Notes under the pieces: generated by a model
The model's database searches: none
Told to the model about the DNA's origin: nothing
What the model saw: the letters and a program-made list of their open reading frames with translations, nothing else
Program-made: the position numbers and the translations under genes
Assembly: GCA_028712345.1 (NCBI GenBank)
Contig: JAQTQF010000052.1
Location: 1-9,367, forward strand
DNA length: 9,367 nt
From: Phycisphaerae bacterium
Lineage (GTDB): Bacteria; Planctomycetota; Phycisphaerae; Sedimentisphaerales; UBA12454
Direction of reading: 5' to 3'
Shown here: positions 6,767 through 9,367 of the stretch, piece by piece
Layout: each line of letters opens with the position of its first letter
How positions within the stretch are numbered: position 1 is the stretch's first letter

Positions 6767-7810
6767 TCAGCATTTATCAATGATTTGTTTGAGTTTTTCG
6801 CATACATCGGCAGGGTTATCGGCTTTGCATATGGCCGAGGAGACAGCGATGGTTTTTGCGCCTGCCTGTAAAACTTTTTCAACATTATCCAGATTAATGC
6901 CTCCAATCGCAACAGTATGAATGGGTTTGTCCTTGAGAAACTCGATTGCGCTGGAAATATATTCTGTTCCACAAACATTGACATTCTGTTTGGTGTCTGT
7001 GCAAAAAACCGAACCCAAACCAACATAACAAGGATTTTGTTCGACGGCTTTTTGGAGTTCGGCCATTGAATGAGTGCTTATTCCTGTGATTAACGGTCTA
7101 AGTTGGCAGGCGCGAACCTGCCGGAGCGGTAAATCATCCTGCCCGAGATGAACGCCGTCAGCATCCAAAGCAACGGCGATATCTACCCTGTCGTTAATGA
7201 TGCTTATTGAGCCCTGATGTTTGCATAAATCAACAAACTTCTGTGCCAGCGAGAAGAATTGACCGTCTGGCATTGATTTTACTCTGAGCTGGAGGCAATC
7301 TGCGCCATTTTCGGCACAGGCCTTTGCCACAGACAGGACATCTTTGCAATCCTCGACGGTCAGTATAACATAAAGCCTTACTTTTGAAAACCTTAAGGCG
7401 GCAAAGCCGGACAGCGAAATGTCCTTTTCGAGCGTATAGCAATCGTAGCGGAGTTTTTCAAAAACAGCCGACAGTTTTGCCTCTATTATCGCAGCAGATT
7501 CGGCAAGTACCCTCAGCGCCTCGGTAGTTCTTGCAAAGCCTGCGGTTATGCAGTCTTCGAGATTAACCCTTTTCATCTGGCCGGCGACTTCTACTCCGCA
7601 GCCGATATCATTTTGTGTATCACGGGCAGAAATGAGCTGTTGCGCATCGAGCTTGCTTATGGCGTTACTTAATTGATGTCTGAGCTGTTTGCACCGGCTA
7701 CTTAGGGCTTCGTCGTTAAGAGCGAATCTGCAAAATTCCTCTGCGACCCTGAGACCTTCGCGGGCGCGGTTGAAATTTGCGTCAATTATTCTGAAAACAG
7801 CTCTGCTCAT
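6767..7810 (-). CDS. thiE: ThiD2-ThiE fusion, thiamine-phosphate synthase
   Basis: This 347-residue cytoplasmic enzyme has two parts. Residues ~1-140 are a helical domain of the ThiD2 family (RIIDANFNRAREGLRVAEE near 7-25, ARDTQNDIG near 62-70, and a second repeat-like TTEALRVLAE), proposed to replace ThiD as HMP-phosphate kinase. Residues ~145-347 are thiamine-phosphate synthase, which joins HMP diphosphate and thiazole phosphate to form thiamine phosphate. Its motifs are complete: QLRVK 174-178, INDR 205-208, HLGQDDLP 221-228, GISTHS 243-248, GLGSVFCTDTK 264-274, AIGGI 301-305 and AVSSAI 322-327. The fusion is known from cyanobacteria and planctomycetes. The frame stays open upstream to a TTG at 7879, but that codon lies in a terminator T-run. 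The ATG at 7810 starts the ThiD2 motif directly and follows a TATAAT box. No thi operon partner and no TPP riboswitch are seen nearby. Confidence 0.9.
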   Translation of the reverse strand: MSRAVFRIIDANFNRAREGLRVAEEFCRFALNDEALSSRCKQLRHQLSNAISKLDAQQLISARDTQNDIGCGVEVAGQMKRVNLEDCITAGFARTTEALRVLAESAAIIEAKLSAVFEKLRYDCYTLEKDISLSGFAALRFSKVRLYVILTVEDCKDVLSVAKACAENGADCLQLRVKSMPDGQFFSLAQKFVDLCKHQGSISIINDRVDIAVALDADGVHLGQDDLPLRQVRACQLRPLITGISTHSMAELQKAVEQNPCYVGLGSVFCTDTKQNVNVCGTEYISSAIEFLKDKPIHTVAIGGINLDNVEKVLQAGAKTIAVSSAICKADNPADVCEKLKQIIDKC

Positions 7811-7819
7811 AGCGGTTAG

Positions 7820-7825
7820 ATTATA
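7820..7825 (-). promoter_or_regulatory. Putative -10 box for the ThiD2-ThiE gene
   Basis: Read on the minus strand this is a perfect TATAAT ending 9 nt before the ATG at 7810. Transcription from it would start within about 2-4 nt of the ATG, giving an almost leaderless mRNA. That agrees with the lack of a ribosome binding site at the usual distance. No good -35 box was found at 16-18 bp, so the call is tentative. Confidence 0.35.
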
Positions 7826-7877
7826 AACCTTCGGCGGGAAAATTAAAGCCTCAAAACGGCGAGATGAAAAGACGCGC

Positions 7878-7911
7878 AAAAAAATGGAGCTGCCTCCTCC
7901 CGGCCAGCTCC
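7878..7911 (-). terminator. Intrinsic (Rho-independent) terminator, minus strand
   Basis: On the minus strand GGAGCTG (7911-7905) and CAGCTCC (7892-7886) form a perfect 7-bp GC-rich stem. The loop GCCGGGAGGAGG can add a CC/GG pair closing a GGGA tetraloop. One A and then seven Ts follow (7884-7878). It lies 68 bp upstream of the thiamine gene ATG and ~400 bp downstream of the sulfatase-like stop. It could end the sulfatase transcript, end a small RNA made from this gap, or attenuate a thiamine-gene leader. Confidence 0.75.
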
Positions 7912-7926
7912 GAAGTCCGCAATCTA

Positions 7927-7948
7927 TATATACAGAGCTCTTTATATA
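7927..7948. repeat. 22-bp near-perfect palindrome centred on AGAGCTCT
   Basis: TATATA-C-AGAGCTCT-T-TATATA is a palindrome except for one C/T position pair. It may be an operator. On the minus-strand RNA it may be a hairpin just upstream of the terminator stem; its AGCUCU can also pair with GGAGCU of the terminator's 5' arm, so the two structures could compete. Confidence 0.45.
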
Positions 7949-7973
7949 GTATATTTTAGCCCTGGTTGCGTTC

Positions 7974-8028
7974 GCTGGGTGGGTTTACCGCTTCTTCCTC
8001 CTCCAGGAATAGAGATAACCCGCCCGGC
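7974..8028 (+). ncRNA. Candidate structured RNA: 12-bp stem with CCTCC loop
   Basis: GCTGGGTGGGTT (7974-7985) pairs with AACCCGCCCGGC (8017-8028) over 12 bp without a gap, using two G.U wobbles valid only on the + strand (they become C/A mismatches on the other). Inside, TTCCT (7995-7999) and AGGAA (8005-8009) form a second 5-bp stem with the loop CCTCC, which is complementary to Shine-Dalgarno sequences. The pairing suggests a + strand RNA, but no + strand terminator or clear promoter was found. It fits no family I recognise. Confidence 0.35.
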
Positions 8029-8184
8029 AAAGTTAAAGTATTACTAATTCGAGCAACAGTTATGCCAGAATCCTGGTAAGTCTGCTCCTAATAACCAGAC
8101 CAGTTGCAAAGGCAGGCGATTGAAAAGGTTAAGTGAGTTTGTTGTTATTGAGCTTATATAGAGGAGATGTTAAAGTTTGGGGAT

Positions 8185-8204
8185 GTGTTGTCTTTTGGCA
8201 ACAC
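8185..8204 (+). repeat. 8-bp hairpin with TTTT loop
   Basis: GTGTTGTC (8185-8192) pairs with GGCAACAC (8197-8204) around a TTTT loop, with one G.U wobble valid on the + strand. No T-run follows on either strand. Its role is unknown. Confidence 0.3.
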
Positions 8205-8275
8205 AGTGACACACTAATATCAGGAATAGGATTTTTATCGGCTGTAAAGTCCTTGAGAATACGAAAATTAGAGAA

Positions 8276-8295
8276 ATGTTGCAAAAAAACAACAT
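8276..8295. repeat. Inverted repeat ATGTTG / CAACAT after the sulfatase-like gene
   Basis: ATGTTG (8276-8281) and CAACAT (8290-8295) are perfect 6-bp arms around an 8-nt A-rich loop, 21 bp past the minus-strand stop at 8317. The sequence after it on the minus strand (TTCTCTAATTTTC) is only loosely T-rich, so it is a weak terminator candidate for that gene at most. Confidence 0.3.
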
Positions 8296-8316
8296 ATTTT
8301 GCCCTTCTGGGGTGTT

Positions 8317-9367
8317 TTATTGCTTGTCGTAAATTGCCTTTGGTTTTCTGCTGTTTGTCTGGCAAAGCCAGTTATCGAAAATTCTCTGGTATTTTTCCTT
8401 ACCGTTCTGCGGCGGCTCAATCAGCATTCGGTTTTGCCACTGCTGGACTTGGGCGGCAATGTTTTCCATATCATTATCGCTGGAGTTTTTGGTTAAAAAT
8501 CGGCCTGCGGTTTCGGCAGGGTCTTTTAGAATATCGAAGACAGAGACAAGCTCATTGGTTGGGTCATAGATGAATTTTTGCCGGCCTGTTATGAAACCGG
8601 CCGGGCCGTTGTCCATCCATGTCGTAAAGAACAAGAGCCTGTCGGCAGGAAGCTTTCCGAGAGCGTCTGTGCCGTCGAAGTTGCCCGCTGCGATGTCAAA
8701 GCCCAGAATGTTCAGAATGGTTGGAGCTACATCTATACTGCTGACAGTTGAGTTTATCTTGTGCCTGAATGTTAGGCCGGGCGATTTTAAGAACCAGAAA
8801 ATTCTGGTTGCTTCGTCATGGGGGATTCTTGCATGGCCGTACCTGTCGTGCTGGCCGAAGGCTTCGCCGTGATCGCTGACAACGCAAAAGATAGTTTTGT
8901 TCATATTCGTAACTTTGCGCAGTCTTTTGTGCAGTTCTGCCAGAAATGAATCCGTATATTCGATAAGTTTGCGGTATCTTTGAACCGGTTCGGCGTATTT
9001 ATTTTCACCGATATTGTCATACCAGGCGGGGATTTCATAAGGATCGTGTGTTGCTGAGGTGAGTATGGTCAGCAGAAAAGGCCGGTCGGATTGCTTAATC
9101 CATTTGCAGACCGGTTCAATGAGTTGAAATTCGTCGGCTGCTAAATAGCCGAGGTGTGAGTTGACATCGGCGATGTTTTCACGGGAGAAAAATTTATCAA
9201 AACCGAGATTGTAAACCAGCCCCGGCCTTGCCTCGAATGCGCCTTCGGCGGATTGGAAAAACGCAGTTCTGTAGCCGGCAGTTTTGAGAATGGTTGCGAT
9301 GCTTTGATAATTTTTTTCTTGTACCGCCGCTTCAATGTAGTCCTGACTTGTCGAAGGATACAGGCCG
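8317..9367 (-). CDS. Sulfatase / LtaS-like alkaline-phosphatase-superfamily protein, C-terminal part (5' end outside window)
   Basis: The frame is open from the right edge of the window to TAA at 8317-8319, giving 349 residues of a longer protein; the ATG at 8904 is an internal Met. The first visible residues are GLYP, which in sulfatases directly follow the CxPSRxxLLT active-site motif, so the catalytic Cys or Ser is probably only ~10 residues outside the window. Further along are a GYRTAFF motif, THDPYEIP (a conserved His near the active site), SDHGEAFGQHD (metal-binding Asp and His), GHARIPHDE and the DVAPTILNILG segment found near the C-terminus of the sulfatase domain. It hydrolyses or transfers a sulfate or phosphate ester; the substrate cannot be read from this part, nor can sulfatase be told from the LtaS/phosphoethanolamine-transferase-like branch without the nucleophile. 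A signal peptide or membrane segments would lie upstream. It is separated by ~500 bp from the thiamine gene and probably independently transcribed. Confidence 0.85.
   Translation of the reverse strand, partial: GLYPSTSQDYIEAAVQEKNYQSIATILKTAGYRTAFFQSAEGAFEARPGLVYNLGFDKFFSRENIADVNSHLGYLAADEFQLIEPVCKWIKQSDRPFLLTILTSATHDPYEIPAWYDNIGENKYAEPVQRYRKLIEYTDSFLAELHKRLRKVTNMNKTIFCVVSDHGEAFGQHDRYGHARIPHDEATRIFWFLKSPGLTFRHKINSTVSSIDVAPTILNILGFDIAAGNFDGTDALGKLPADRLLFFTTWMDNGPAGFITGRQKFIYDPTNELVSVFDILKDPAETAGRFLTKNSSDNDMENIAAQVQQWQNRMLIEPPQNGKEKYQRIFDNWLCQTNSRKPKAIYDKQ

Larger units (their letters stand above)
7811..8316. other. Non-coding region with terminator and several hairpins
   Basis: No credible gene lies in these ~500 bp between the thiamine gene and the sulfatase-like gene, both on the minus strand. 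The stretch holds a -10 box, a strong minus-strand terminator, a palindrome and three more hairpins, annotated separately. The density of structure in 7886-8028 suggests a structured RNA or leader. The TPP riboswitch signature expected before a thiamine gene is absent on both strands. Confidence 0.6.

Noticed and set aside
7811..7879. N-terminal extension of the thiamine protein from TTG at 7879
   Set aside because: The start would be inside the T-run of a terminator, the 23 extra residues are not part of the ThiD2 family, and the ATG at 7810 starts the domain cleanly.
7886..7911. Resemblance of the minus-strand hairpin (GGCCGGGAGGAGGCAGC) to the signal recognition particle RNA tip
   Set aside because: The conserved AGCAG is GGCAG here, and a T-run directly follows the stem, leaving no room for the long paired arms of SRP RNA. 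It is a terminator.
7811..8130. TPP riboswitch upstream of the thiamine gene
   Set aside because: Neither CUGAGA nor the CUGAUCUGGAUAAUGCCAGCG-like core is present on either strand.
8167..8217. Small + strand ORF of 16 codons preceded by GAGGAG
   Set aside because: The Shine-Dalgarno-like sequence directly abuts the ATG with no spacer, and the product is tiny and unremarkable.

Overview
The window looks like chromosomal DNA of an anaerobic bacterium. A planctomycete of the class Phycisphaerae (Sedimentisphaerales-like) is the best guess, from the ThiD2-ThiE fusion, a sulfatase-family gene, an AmrS radical-SAM protein, moderate G+C and gene phrasing. This is inference from protein character; there is no rRNA or other phylogenetic marker here. 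No phage, transposase, CRISPR, tRNA or rRNA was seen.

Layout. The + strand starts with the 3' end of an AmrS-type radical SAM gene (1-430). A 220-bp gap follows, holding a good -10 box and a structured leader. Then comes a tight + strand cluster: a nitronate-monooxygenase-like flavoprotein (651-1742), erythronate-4-phosphate dehydrogenase PdxB (1761-2888) and dihydropteroate synthase FolP (2897-3751), with gaps of 18 and 8 bp. FolP converges, 8 bp apart, on a very large minus-strand gene (6225-3760). This encodes an unusual one-chain fusion of a MetF-type methylene-THF reductase, a MetV-like cysteine-rich module and a methyl-THF:corrinoid methyltransferase-like (AcsE/MeTr) pterin-binding barrel. 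An AT-rich 540-bp non-coding stretch follows (6226-6766), with several DnaA-box-like 9-mers in one orientation. Next is a minus-strand ThiD2-ThiE fusion (7810-6767). A 500-bp non-coding stretch (7811-8316) has a clear intrinsic terminator on the minus strand and several hairpins. Last is the C-terminal part of a sulfatase/LtaS-like protein (minus, 8317 to the window end).

How the genes fit together. The shared theme is cofactor metabolism: pyridoxal phosphate (PdxB), folate (FolP), folate one-carbon transfer (the fusion) and thiamine phosphate (ThiD2-ThiE). The fusion would, if all parts are active, take methylene-THF to methyl-THF and pass the methyl group to a corrinoid protein. No corrinoid protein, acetyl-CoA synthase or methionine synthase gene is in the window, so the methyl acceptor is unknown. 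The fusion is the most interesting protein here. The most interesting non-coding elements are the folded leader before the flavoprotein gene, the terminator with a possible competing pairing upstream of the thiamine gene, and the DnaA-box-like cluster.
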